The position numbers and the translations under genes were made by a program. Source: Mya arenaria (lineage: Eukaryota > Mollusca > Bivalvia > Myida > Myidae). Taken from it: a DNA stretch of 64,000 nucleotides. The notes under the pieces were generated by a model. It was given only the letters and a program-made list of their open reading frames with translations. It did not search any database and was not told the DNA's origin. The stretch spans positions 24,726,966-24,790,965 of the forward strand of contig NC_069125.1 of assembly GCF_026914265.1 (NCBI RefSeq). Direction: 5' to 3'. Numbering within the stretch: the first letter of the stretch is position 1; each line of letters opens with the position of its first letter. This document shows, one piece after another, positions 25,923 through 39,036 of this stretch.

Positions 25923-26030
25923 ATGGAAGCAACATTTGTGTGTTTGGTGATTATTTTATGTCCTCTGGTATGCTATGGAAAGCTGGTTAACATTCCAGAC
26001 GGCATGCCAAGAGATAAATTTAACACTAAG
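25923..26030 (+). CDS. orphan gene exon 1 (signal peptide)
   Basis: 108 bases, 36 codons. ATG in context CCAAGATGG, hydrophobic core LVIILCPLVC, then KLVNIPDGMPRDKFNTK and a GTTAGT donor in phase 0, matching the phase-0 acceptor of exon 2. Confidence 0.75.
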
Positions 26031-29000
26031 GTTAGTCTTAAACAGTATTTATATGTACAGTAGAATCAGTTGATTTCAATTGCTTTTAAATTGGTCACTC
26101 TGCACATGTTTTTAAACATGCCTAAACTTTGGTATACGATTTACGCCATTTTCCCGTTTTTGTTTCTCAGCGGATATCAGGACTAAATAATGTTATTTGC
26201 AATGTGGCATCTTTCGTTTGTTATGTTTTGTCCGAACGAAAAGTAAATGTTATTAATTTCGCGTGATTAGTCCCTGTCCCACAAGGGCAACTGTTTTTCA
26301 AAATGTCATCAAAATATGTTTTATGAGAGGATAAAATGCTTGCTAAAGCAGCTTTCAGCTGTCTTCAAAATAAATCCGCGAACACTGATTCAACACGTAA
26401 GACCTTCTACACTGACGGTGGTGACAAACCTTGGCTTGTAATGTCGGCTTGATGCTGATCAGAATATAAGTTCAATAACTAAACATATGACTTATCTTCA
26501 CTGTTTGACTTCTGAATACCAAATAAGAAAAGATAAGGGTGGCAGAGATAAAGACGATACGCCCTCCACATGGGCATTAATGTCAGACAAGGTGGTCTGA
26601 GGTAAGTTTCCCTGAATGAAGACGATACGCCCTCCACATGGGCATTAATGTCAGACAAGGTGGTCTGAGGTAAGTTTCCCTGAATGAAGACGATACGCCC
26701 TCCACATGGGCATTAATGTCAGACAAGGTGGTCTGAGGTAAGTTTCCCTGAATGAAGACGATACGCCCTCCACATGGGCATTAATGTCAGACAAGGTGGT
26801 CTGAGGTAAGTTTCCCTGAATGAAGACGATACGCCCTCCACATGGGCATTAATGTCAGACAAGGTGGTCTGAGGTAAGTTTCCCTGAATGAAGACGATAC
26901 GCCCTCCACATGGGCATTAATGTCAAGCAAGGTGGTCTGAGGTAAGTTTCCCTGAATGAAGACGATACGCCCTCCACATGGGCATTAATGTCAGACAAGG
27001 TGGTCTGAGGTAAGTTTCCCTGAATGAAGACGATACGCCCTCCACATGGGCATTAATGTCAGACAAGGTGGTCTGAGGTAAGTTTCCCTGAATGAAGACG
27101 ATACGCCCTCCACATGGGCATTAATGTCAGACAAGGTGGTCTGAGGTAAGTTTCCCTGAATGAAGACGATACGCCCTCCACATGGGCATTAATGTCAAGC
27201 AAGGTGGTCTGAGGTAAGTTTCCCTGAATGAAGACGATACGCCCTTCACATGGGCATTAATGTCAGACAAGGTGGTCTGAGGTAAGTTTCCCTGAATGAA
27301 GACGATACGCCCTCCACATGGGCACTAATGTCAGACAAGGTGGTCTGAGGTAAGTTTCCCTGAATGAAGACGATATGCCCATCACATGGGCTTTAATGTC
27401 AGGCAAGGTGGTCTGAGGTAAGTTTCCCTGAATGAAGACGATACGCCCTCCACATGGGCATTAATGTCAGACAAGGTGGTCTGAGGTAAGTTTCCCTGAA
27501 TGAAGACGATACGCCCTCCACATGGGCATTAATGTCAGACAAGGTGGTCTGAGGTAAGTTTCCCTGAATGAAGACGATACGCCCTCCACATGGGCATTAA
27601 TGTCAGACAAGGTGGTCTGAGGTAAGTTTCCCTGAATGAAGACGATACGCCCTCCACATGGGCATTAATGTCAGACAAGGTGGTCTGAGGTAAGTTTCCC
27701 TGAATGAAGACGATACGCCCTCCACATGGGCATTAATGTCAAGCAAGGTGGTCTGAGGTAAGTTTCCCTGAATGAAGACGATACGCCCTCCACATGGGCA
27801 TTAATGTCAGACAAGGTGGTCTGAGGTAAGTTTCCCTGAATGAAGACGATATGCCCATCACATGGGCATTAATGTCAAGCAAGGTGGTCTGAGGTAAGTT
27901 TCCCTGAATGAAGACGATACGCCCTCCACATGGGCATTAATGTCAGACAAGGTGGTCTGAGGTAAGTTTCCCTGAATGAAGACGATACGCTCTCCACATG
28001 GGCATTAATGTCAGACAAGGTGGTCTGAGGTAAGTTTCCCTGAATGAAGACGATACGCTCTCCACATGGGCTTTAATGTCAAGCAAGGTGGTCTGAGGTT
28101 AGGTTGCCTGAATGAAGACGATACGCCCTCCACATGGGCGTTAATGTCAGGCAAGGTGGTCTGAGGTTAGGTTGCCTGAGATAAAGACAATTTTCCCACC
28201 ACAAAAGGAAGTTGATCTACTTAGCTTTTGTTTTTGGTCGTTTCAGTAATGTACACAAATATTAATTCCAGTTTGGTTAAAAATGATTAATAAAAGAATC
28301 GGTATACACATGTATCTAGAAAAGGAAACATTACACTATGGTCACTTTATTAGAAAACAATGTTTAAAATGCTCACATTCACTGTTTAAATTTAAATACT
28401 TGTCCTATTAATTGTTTTTCAACTGTAAATGTTCAAAATGAGATTGAAAGATCGCAACGTCAGTACCATGATATTAACAAAATTTAAAAAGTAACTACAA
28501 ATCATGTTTTAGACAATATTTGAATCGCATAATAATATTAACAGCATGAGGCTAACAGGGCAACACCTAAATTTATTTAATTAGCAGCATGAGGTACTAT
28601 AAAACACTCTTCTTATTTTTACACTGGATGACGGTGTTTTAAATGTCTACTCATTCAATTATAACATGACCATATTTGCCACGCAGTCAGTCATTCAAAA
28701 TCCCCAACCGAAGAAGGTTAGTAAGTTTAAAATTATCAAACGTTTGCGTTGGTTACACAGGTTTGAAAAAGGTAATCTCAATAATTTGCTTTGTTGTCAT
28801 TTTCAATAGAATGACTAACTATAATTCGCGAATACTTAAGAATACAAGTACAAAAGTTGCTGCAAGATGCAGCAATTGGATGTTAGCGCGGGCCAACTAT
28901 TGGTTATTCAAGTCTATATGTAGGGTCAGAACGAAGTAAATAAAGTAAGGACTAACATTGATTGTAGATGTCAGTGAAATGAAGTTACTTAAAAGATGAC

Positions 29001-32000
29001 AGAATTGGGCTGTTGTTTTGAAATGAAAATAAAACTTAACACAATAACAATTGTACAACTGATGGTATATCTATGACAGAAACCATAATTGTATCAAATA
29101 ACTTTATTCATGAACTGTATCAATATACACACATTTATAAAAGACAACATGGCCACAGTGGTGGTTTTCTTTTGGAGTGGATGATATGATAGCTGAAATG
29201 TTAAATATGCCAACATGATTTGGTAAATTCTGGGCAAAGTTCGAAACGTTGAGAATTTGAAGTACTTTGGTGAAATGTTGACTTTAAACAGGAGTAGCCC
29301 CAAAGGTTTATCCGAAAAACTAATTAAGGACATCTGCTTAAAACAATGTTTACTTTTGGCTAATAATCCGCGAAACAAGTTGACCGTTATAATTAATAAA
29401 ATTGTTTGCTTATGTAACAGATTTTAACACAATTAAAAAAATACATTTAACATAAACTTAAAGAAGTTGGTTATACATGAGCTGAAAGAAAGAAGTCTGA
29501 TCATCATTATTAATGTCATTTTCCTTGTTCTGTGGCGTAGATGATTTATAGGCATGCATGATGTTTTAAACAAAGGAAACAAGTTTAGCATATACTGACA
29601 CTTATAGGTAATAAACAATATGTAATCATCATGCATTATGCTCTTTTAAGGCATAAGATATAAGAATGATGAGCAGAATGTGATGCAGGTTGATAGTGGT
29701 ATGACTAGGAAGTTGATCACTTAATGTGTATGGAAATATAATGACACAAAAGATTTATGAAGAAAGTGCTGAAAATTATAGGTTACAATGAAATGAAGTG
29801 AGGAATATGTTTTAAAACATGAAAAGTGAAGCATTTGTACAAAGTTTGGTGGAAATGTGTTAATGTTATTATGCCTGTAAAACTTCTCAATTCTGCTTAA
29901 AACAATGTTTACTTTTGGCTAATAATCCGCGAAACAAGTTGACCGTTATAATTAATAAAATTGTTTGCTTATGTAACAGATTTTAACACAATTAAAAAAA
30001 TACATTTAACATAAACTTAAAGAAGTTGGTTATACATGAGCTGAAAGAAAGAAGTCTGATCATCATTATTAATGTCATTTTCCTTGTTCTGTGGCGTAGA
30101 TGATTTATAGGCATGCATGATGTTTTAAACAAAGGAAACAAGTTTAGCATATACTGACACTTATAGGTAATAAACAATATGTAATCATCATGCATTATGC
30201 TCTTTTAAGGCATAAGATATAAGAATGATGAGCAGAATGTGATGCAGGTTGATAGTGGTATGACTAGGAAGTTGATCACTTAATGTGTATGGAAATATAA
30301 TGACACAAAAGATTTATGAAGAAAGTGCTGAAAATTATAGGTTACAATGAAATGAAGTGAGGAATATGTTTTAAAACATGAAAAGTGAAGCATTTGTACA
30401 AAGTTTGGTGGAAATGTGTTAATGTTATTATGCCTGTAAAACTTCTCAATTCTTTAAAATATGATATTGAAATATAAGAATAAATACTGCATTGAGTATT
30501 ACTGAAATGTGAACATATGTACAAACACGAAAGAACATGAGCAATATGACATTTTATATACATTTTGTATACAACAAAGAGTAATAAGCATGATAACAAA
30601 ATATACAGAGTAAGTATGTGTGATGGGAATGGTAGAGTTGTACTGAAATGTAATAAACAATAGAAAGAATATTTGTTATAATTTGGTGTAAGTGTGACAT
30701 ATACATTATGACCAATACTTGGAATAAGAATGCACACAGACAAATTAATACAATACTAAAATACATGCTGCCACTATTTCATAAGCAATGAAATAGAACA
30801 GGTATGAAAGAAAAGAATATAAATGAAAATGCATGAAAACCTAGTAATATGAACCTAGTATCCAAATGCACAGTATTTGAATGAAACTATTTATAGGGTG
30901 ATAAATATCTTTTACATCTTTTACATGGGGGGGGCTTAAAAAGACTCAGTTTCAGTTGGTATGTTGGAATGAATTGGGTTGAAAATAGGTATATTTGTTA
31001 AATGATTTACTTACTTAAAAGTTGAAAGTTGTCAAACCAAAAACTATAAATGATATGCCTGGAGTTTTATATTATCAGTATAAGCATTGCTGATATGGTT
31101 GATAGCCAAAAGGCCATTATTTTTTAAAGTTTGAAAAGTCATAAATCACGAAAATGAAAAACAACAACACACAATAGAATGGATAAGGGTCATGCAAAAA
31201 AAGCAGGGTAAGTTGAGAAGTTGAAACAGGCATACTTTTTTAAGCATTATGAATTCTAATGTTTGTAAATGGAGAGTCAGTGCCTATAAAAGAGACATTG
31301 AATGATATATTCATCAGAGTTAAAGCTGCACTCTCACAGATTGAACATTTTGACAACTTTTTCATTTTTTGACTTAGAACGAGCCATATTTTGCGTAAAT
31401 CCATTGAAACCAGTTATATAAGACTGCTGACAAAAAAAGATTGCAGATTTTTATACTTAAGTTCAAAAATTGATGTTTTATGCAATTTTCTTAATCTGTT
31501 AATAACAGCTTAAGCCATAAGACAATAATTTTCAAATGGAAATATGAAAATCTGATTTGATCTTTTGTCAGTAATCTTAAATCATTTGTTTGCGGATATT
31601 GACACAAAACTTGCGCTTTCCAAGACAAACAATAAAAAAAGTTGTACAAATGGTAAATCTGTGAGAGTGCAGCTTTAAGCATAACAGGTAGTAAAGAAGG
31701 GTGACATGGCAAAATGACATAGTGATATAAATACAAGTATTTCTTGTAAATTAACATTTTGTAACTGTTGAAGTGAGATGTTGAAAAACAGAACATTGTT
31801 AATTATATGTACATATGAGAAATTAATTTAAACATTAATGGGAATTAAACTTAGCAAAAGCTTAGTGATATCTACAGAGCAATATGCAAACATCAGTGTT
31901 CAGATAGACAAAACATTGAATGAGAAGTCTTATAATACTGTCAAATGTCTCTGATTTTAGGAACATGTTTTGTTAATAATTATTGAAATTGCAGAACATT

Positions 32001-35000
32001 TAAGAAAACAATAGGAAGATAAGTAATCATTATGATGAGGTTATTAAATAATGTTTCGATTCTGTAAAGTCATATATTGTGACTGTAAGATATTGGCACA
32101 ACTGTAACTTAACATATTGACAGAATGGTAAAACACAACAATGGCAAAAATGGAAGTACACTATTTTATAAATATCAAATTTCAAATCCCCCGCCACGGA
32201 GAGGGGAGGGGATTACAGAGACACTTCATCAGTCTGTCAGTCCGTCTGGCTGTAACATTTCGTGTCCGTGCTATAACTTACTTATGCATTGATGAATTAT
32301 CATATTGCTTGGTACAAATGTTGTCCTCATTGAGACGATAAGCAATGACATTGACCAGGGTCCATAACTCAAAGATCAAAGTCACACGAGATATTTAAAT
32401 GTCAGATTACACATACTCGTGTCCGCGCTATAAACTCTTCCTACATATATCAAGTTTGGTCACAGTATGTCAGCCTTAACTGAAACAGTAATCTATTTTT
32501 AGTAAAAGTGACAACGACCCTAGGGGGCCAAAAAGCATCCATTAAAGCTCTGCATAAACTTGTCCTATATACCAAGTTTGGTCACACTATGTCAACCCTT
32601 ACTTGAGTTATTCAGTACTTACCATATTTCTATTTTGACCTTGACCTAGACCATAACTCTCGGGGCCAAAAACACAATCTCAGGAAAGGTCTCTATAAAC
32701 TCTTCCTATATACCAAATTTGGTACCAATTAGAAGACCCTTACTTAAGTTACTGTGAAATCATTAATGTTCGTGGGCATGAAATTTCGTGGTTTGCCGAA
32801 AAAAAACAGTTTCGTGGGTACTTGAATTCGTGGATTTTCATTTTTGAAAAAAAAAAATCGAACATGCGATCGTCCTAGATCGTCTGCATAATATCCACGC
32901 GCTGGCCCGTGATTTCCATCTTCTACGTCACTCGGTTTATGACACTCGCTAATGTGGTACGACATGCCAATTAGTGCATATACCCATGTCAGTTATCGAT
33001 TTAATTGGGAATAAAGGTAATAAAAGAAGATGTACCCTGATCATAAATACAGATAGGGGATGCCAATTAAGAATTTTGCAAACTGTGAAAACACCGAAAA
33101 GGTGCGTATATTGTCACGTTCGGTGCTTAGTAACCTTCAGTGTACTTGTAATCGATTAATTATTTCATTAAATAAAAAATTCGAGTACAGACACTCATCA
33201 CGCACATCTTGTAAACTTGGATATTTTCATTAACAGCACATGTTCAAACACGTGCTTATAACTGTCATTTGCTGCATAAAACACATTTAATTGATTTGGT
33301 TCATTATTTGTTAAAGGCAGTTATAATATATTAACAGAATAATGATCGTAAGTTATACAGTGAGACAGGTTTTAACACTGTATACTGCGACCTCTGTAAA
33401 TAATATACTAGTGTATGTACGTAACAAGGCAATTGAAAAAGTGAATGAAGGATTTATATTTCGTGGGATCTTGAATTCGTGGATCACCCAACCCACGAAA
33501 ACCACGAACATTAATGCCCCACGAACATTAATGATTTCACAGTATTCAAAACCAACCCTTTTTCTATTAATAGTAACCTTGACCTTGATCATAGGGGCCT
33601 CAAACGCATTCCCATAAAAGGTCTCCATAAACTCTTTGCATATACCAAGTTTGGTGTCTTTATGTCAAACCTAGCTAAAATTAATCGATACATAAGGTGA
33701 CTTTGACGCTGCTCTAACACCAGCCCGCCCGAACAATGACACAGGTCATTCAAATATCTTGTTTTCCCTTTATGAAAATGTGGTTAGGAATATGAAAATG
33801 TGCCTTTCAAAAGAAATTAAAAGAAGAGTTAAAAAGAAAAAAAAAACATTCAAGGGCAATAATTTGTATTTAGGGTTAACATGAAGTTATGTTCATTAGT
33901 GTAAGATGGTCGTCCATAATTCTGCTAAGTATTGAATGAAGGTATAGAAGTTTTTTTATGAAAATCCCAACTTGCCCTAAAACTTTAACTTGCCCAAAAA
34001 CTTTAACCTAAGTCAATCAGGGGCCATAACTTGTATTAAGGATATTATGAATGAAGGGTATAGAAGTTATCAATTAATATATCAACCTGCCCTAAAATTT
34101 TAACCTAGTTCCATAGTCAATCAGGGGCCATTATGTGAATAAAATATGATATGGAGTTATCTTACCTAATTATGTGATGGCACTGAACAACTGTGTAAAG
34201 TATTAAGTCAATTGAATGAAGGGTATTGGACTTATTAGTGAAAATCCCAACTTGTTCTAAAACTTTAACCTGCCCTAAACCTTTAACCTTTAGTCAATCA
34301 GGGGCTATAACTTGTATTGAGGATAATACAGAGTTATGCAACCTCATTGTGTGTTGGTCCTGAACAAATGTGTCAAGTATTAAGTTAAATGAACGAATGG
34401 TAGAGAAGTTATTAATAAATATCCCAACCTGCCCTAAAACTTTAACCTAAGTTTGATAGTCAATCAGGGGCCATAACTTGTATAAAGGAGTTATCTATTC
34501 CCATTATATGATGGCCCTGAACAACTGTGTGAGGTATTAAGTCAATTGAATGAAGGGTATTGGACTTATAAGAGGTATTAAGTCAATTGAATGAAGGGTA
34601 TTGGACTTATAAGTGAAAATCCCAACTTGCCCTAAAACTTGCCCTAAAACTTGAACCGGACAGACACCAGAGCGAATAGTATAGCCCACCTTATTCTTAA
34701 AATAGTCGAGCTAAAAAAACACAAATGTGATAATATATTTATAACATGTGTTTTCTCTTCAAAAACAGTGAAACAAGGTTATGACATCACCACAAAATAT
34801 ATGTATCATTTTATCGAAAAGGCTTTCTATTTCATCGATGTTATGAATCAAGACTCATTTTCCTTTTTTTAGCCAAAATAACCTTGGCATTGATCTTACC
34901 TACACTACACACAATATGTATAACTTTAACATATACTCTTTAATTATGTTCAAATATTCAAGAATATTTTAGGTTACTGATCATACAACTTGTATTTCTA

Positions 35001-38000
35001 TATTCTTGACCAGTGGTTGTGTACAATTTTGATCAGATTCAACATACCGGTCAGGTTGGGAGAAAAACAAATTGCCTTGTGTTGACTTGATGTGGTGTCA
35101 GCTAAAGCATTGAGGCAGGTTGTTTTGTTAAGAATCAATTGGTCCTTTCTTGCAATGACAAGTTTTTCATTTTCAAACTTTCCTCTAGCGTTTATAGGGA
35201 AGAGCACTGTGAGGTAGAAGTGAAGTGCAGGATCGTCACCGATTGTTTTCAGTTCAGGTATTGTGATGAGGAGTAACTCAACTGTTGAAGATCAAGTTGG
35301 AACAGTTTCCGCATTTCATACCTACTGCTGCGTTTGATAACAACCTCAGCTGTGCAAAAGTAGGTCACTTGTGTAAGGGACTGGCTCTAACATAGAGGAC
35401 ATTTGTCAAGGTCCATTTACTTGTTGCCACACTCTAAAAAGATATGAAAGGAGTGATATCATGATAAGTGAATGTAGCACTGAAGACCTGAAAACATGAA
35501 ACATGAGAAATAAAATAACTCTAAACATTAAACTGAGGTGAATTTGTTAGGTTTCAAGGTTGATTTCATAAGCTTTATTCGAAATGTGAATTGACAGGTA
35601 ATTTGCAATTTGATTTCAATTCTGAATCAGGTTATACAAATCAAACATTGATGCATGAATTGCAGAATAATAATGAAGATTAAGTATTTATATACAAGTA
35701 ATGATTTCATTCCTTTATTCAGCTATTGAGTTAAGCAATTTTGTTAGAAAAAGTGAAAAAATGTTATTAATTTTTAGGAAGGCTTATTTATAGGTCATGT
35801 ATTTTGAGCGAAATAAATATCAAAATGATGTCTAAAAAAAGATTAATATTGTGAAATAATGTAAGCTTGTAGAGTTAATTTTTTTTAAACATTACATGAA
35901 ATTGTGAATAATTGTAAATACATTCAATTATTTATTGAAATGCATTGAAACACCCATATGTTTTTGTTTTATTAAAGGTTGAATGTTAATACCAAAAGCA
36001 TTGTTCTGAAACCATAAAGTTAACAGGAAACTAAGAAAGAGAACAAACCTCATTTCTTGGAACTCCTCAGTCCTGGCCCATTATTGTTGGTGGCCATTTT
36101 TTGCAGTTTTTATCTCAGTTTTTCAATATTTACAACTCTTGTGGTAGAAACTGGAATGTAGGATGATAAATATAAATATACATTTTATTGAGACAGAATC
36201 CCGTAAAACATGTTTATTATTTTAAACTAATGCACCAGTCAATTGTAACCATGACCCCCAAGGTCCGGGGGTATACCAGGGATAGCCGGGGAAATGGACC
36301 ATGTTTTTAACTTTCAGGTGGCCCTGCATTGCCGGGTGAATGGGATGGTTATGTCTCGCTTTAAATATAGCAGGGAATGGGCATTACCTAGGGCCCCTGG
36401 GGTGCGGGGCATTTGGCGAGATTAAACCATCAGTTCATCCCCGCAGAACGTGATTTTAGCCAATATTGGCTGGACCTATGGTCAGGGTCCTCGCTATTCC
36501 CATGACCGGGGGGGGGCGTGGTTTCAAATGACTGATGCATTAGTCTAAAATAATAACTGGTGCATAATGAAAACGATGCAAAAATTTAATGACTACGAAC
36601 AAATCACCTTAAACTCGTTACATACAGACTGACATGCAAATTTAGCGCATGCATTACAAAGAAGGGCTTGAAATATCATCCCTACCATTGTGACTCATTC
36701 AGTTAGACGCGTTAAATATACAAATCGAACGTTTTTGTTGCGGTATTTCACTTCGAATCACCCTCTCGCAATTTTGACCTTGACCGCACACTCGCCTATA
36801 TCTGAAATGCAAGAAGCGTTTTCATTGGACGGCTATCATTCCTGGTTTTAATGACGCAATTTGGAAAAGCCTTCAAATGTTGTCCAAAATGAAAGTAGGA
36901 ATACCGCAAAAAAACGTGCTACTGTTTAAATCGAAAGACACGAAACCTGCTTTTAAAATGATAAATATAAAATAACAATAGTTTTTCAGTTCACTACGTA
37001 AAAAGAAAATGAAAATACCTTTCCCCAACCGCCAGCGTGTTGACCTCGATATCCCTAGTCTACTGGACGCTTGCATCTGACCCGGTAATCAGATAATAGA
37101 CTGGTTCACCGATTTTCTAAGATTATTGTAAGATACATTCTGCGCATTCGTGGTTTATTCTTTTATGTAAAAATATTTAAATAAAAACGAGAAGTTTTCT
37201 CAACAACTGTGCATTTATGATATTTTTTCTCTAAAAGAGTTATTTAAAAAAATCTCTGGTTTTAATTTGCCTTATATTTTTCAAAGCTTCACATATTAGA
37301 AGATTACCAATCTTCTATTGCAACTTCGAACAGGAACCAGTCTAATGGCGAACTGCTTCCGAGAGCGGACGGTAAGAAACGGAGCATGCGCGATCAAAAC
37401 AATGAAAACGCCGCATGCGCAAGCCCATTGCACCAGGGACACTTCTAAAACAATCAATATATGCGCCGGGCGCCGATGCGCCCGCGCAATAAATCGTAGC
37501 GTTTATCTCCCCTCTATCAAAAAGATAAATTATAATAATTATGCAAGCTACACATTCAGGCAATAACATTCGCTCATGTTTAAATGCGGTTCGAAGTGTT
37601 CCACATAACTCAGCGCGCTACTTAGTCCTTCGTTGGTGGGGGCGGGTGGGGACTGCATGGTGGGCTTTATTCATTGTATTAACTAGCAGAACAACGACTA
37701 AGATCGTTCCATCATTCTATCAAACACGGTTAGGATGAATAACTCTTCATTATATTCCGCGTCGTATTAGGGGGCAGTTGTTTCTCTTACACTGCTAAGA
37801 ACAAAGTTTTTTTTCATAATATATTTTTTACTTATACCTCGCAAAAAACAAAAAACAACAACAAAACATCTTCAGTTATTTTCCTTATATCTACCCTTTG
37901 TCAAACATCATACAAAATGAGTCCTGTCCCTTCCAAGGTCAATATATCGCAAAAAGAGCAAAACTCTTCGCAAAATAAGTAAATCATCGCAAAAGTGCCT

Positions 38001-38958
38001 CCACTTCCACCCTTGTCCTAATACTTACGTTTCGTGGTGGAGGAAGGAGAAAGATGTAGACAAAAGAAACAAATATGTGAAGGTATAATGTAAAATTAGT
38101 TATTGTTTTAATTAGTCTTTCAGTCTCTCGCAAGAGCTTTAATTGATTACGGTAACGTGTTTTATACAATAAAATAAAATATCATAAATGTTAAGCAATT
38201 GATTGTTGAATTGATTCATTTTTGGTCTGTATACATTGAAAAAGTTCAATAGATAGACGAAATATAACAGGTTTATTTGACTTTGAAACTTTGAATAAAA
38301 TCCGTAAGTTGGCAAGCTTATATTTGCACGTCCAATCTCATGTGATTCATGCTGTGATATTTGTTTCTTTAGTATTTATCAATGTTATTACTCCAGCGAC
38401 TTATTTCATAATTGTCACTTATACAAAATGCCAAGTTGACCAATGGTTTTGTTTTCAAATATAAGTGTGTGGTCAGTTATAGTAAAAGGTATTAAAACTG
38501 CACTCTCACAGATTTACCATTATGTTTACAACTTTTTAATTTTTTGTCTTTGAAAGGGCAAGTTTTTGCGTAAATATCTTCAAACCAATGATATAAGATT
38601 GCTGACAAAAAACAGATCGTAGATTTTCCTATTTCCGTTCGAAAATTAATGTTTTATGGCTTAAACCGTTACTGACATTTAAGAAAAATGCATAAAACAT
38701 ATTTTTTTTAACTTAAATGTAAAAATCTGCGATCTGTTTTTTTTTTGTCCGCAGTCTTATATAACTGGTTTCCATCGATTTTTTACAAAGGACTTTTTTT
38801 GTAATAAAAGAGCTAAAAGTAATCGTACTCATATCCTGTGCTACTACTTTGAGCTAAACGTTATGTTAAGAGACTGTGAATGTGGATGTCCAGTTAATTG
38901 TTCAAGTTGGTCAATTTTGTCTTGAATCTAATTTTGTGTGATCCCTTTTGAATGTATT

Positions 38959-39036
<78 letters not shown>

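Larger units (their letters stand above)
25070..26445 (+). repeat. segmental duplicate B, carrying the intact promoter and exon 1
   Basis: Aligns with copy C over its length, including TATA box, signal-peptide exon and about 400 bases of intron 1 (AACACTGATTCAACA, then CTTGGCTTG, in both). It is the only one of the three copies with a usable start codon. Confidence 0.8.

Noticed and set aside
26550..28181. CRISPR-like direct repeats
   Set aside because: Units are contiguous 68-base tandem repeats with no unique spacers, and the DNA is eukaryotic.
29433..30195. Two identical 67-residue frames as a duplicated gene
   Set aside because: Identity comes from the 559-base DNA duplication; the frame has low complexity and no gene features.
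33342..33628. Overlapping 91-residue frames on both strands
   Set aside because: Made of the inverted end of a TA-flanked transposable element.
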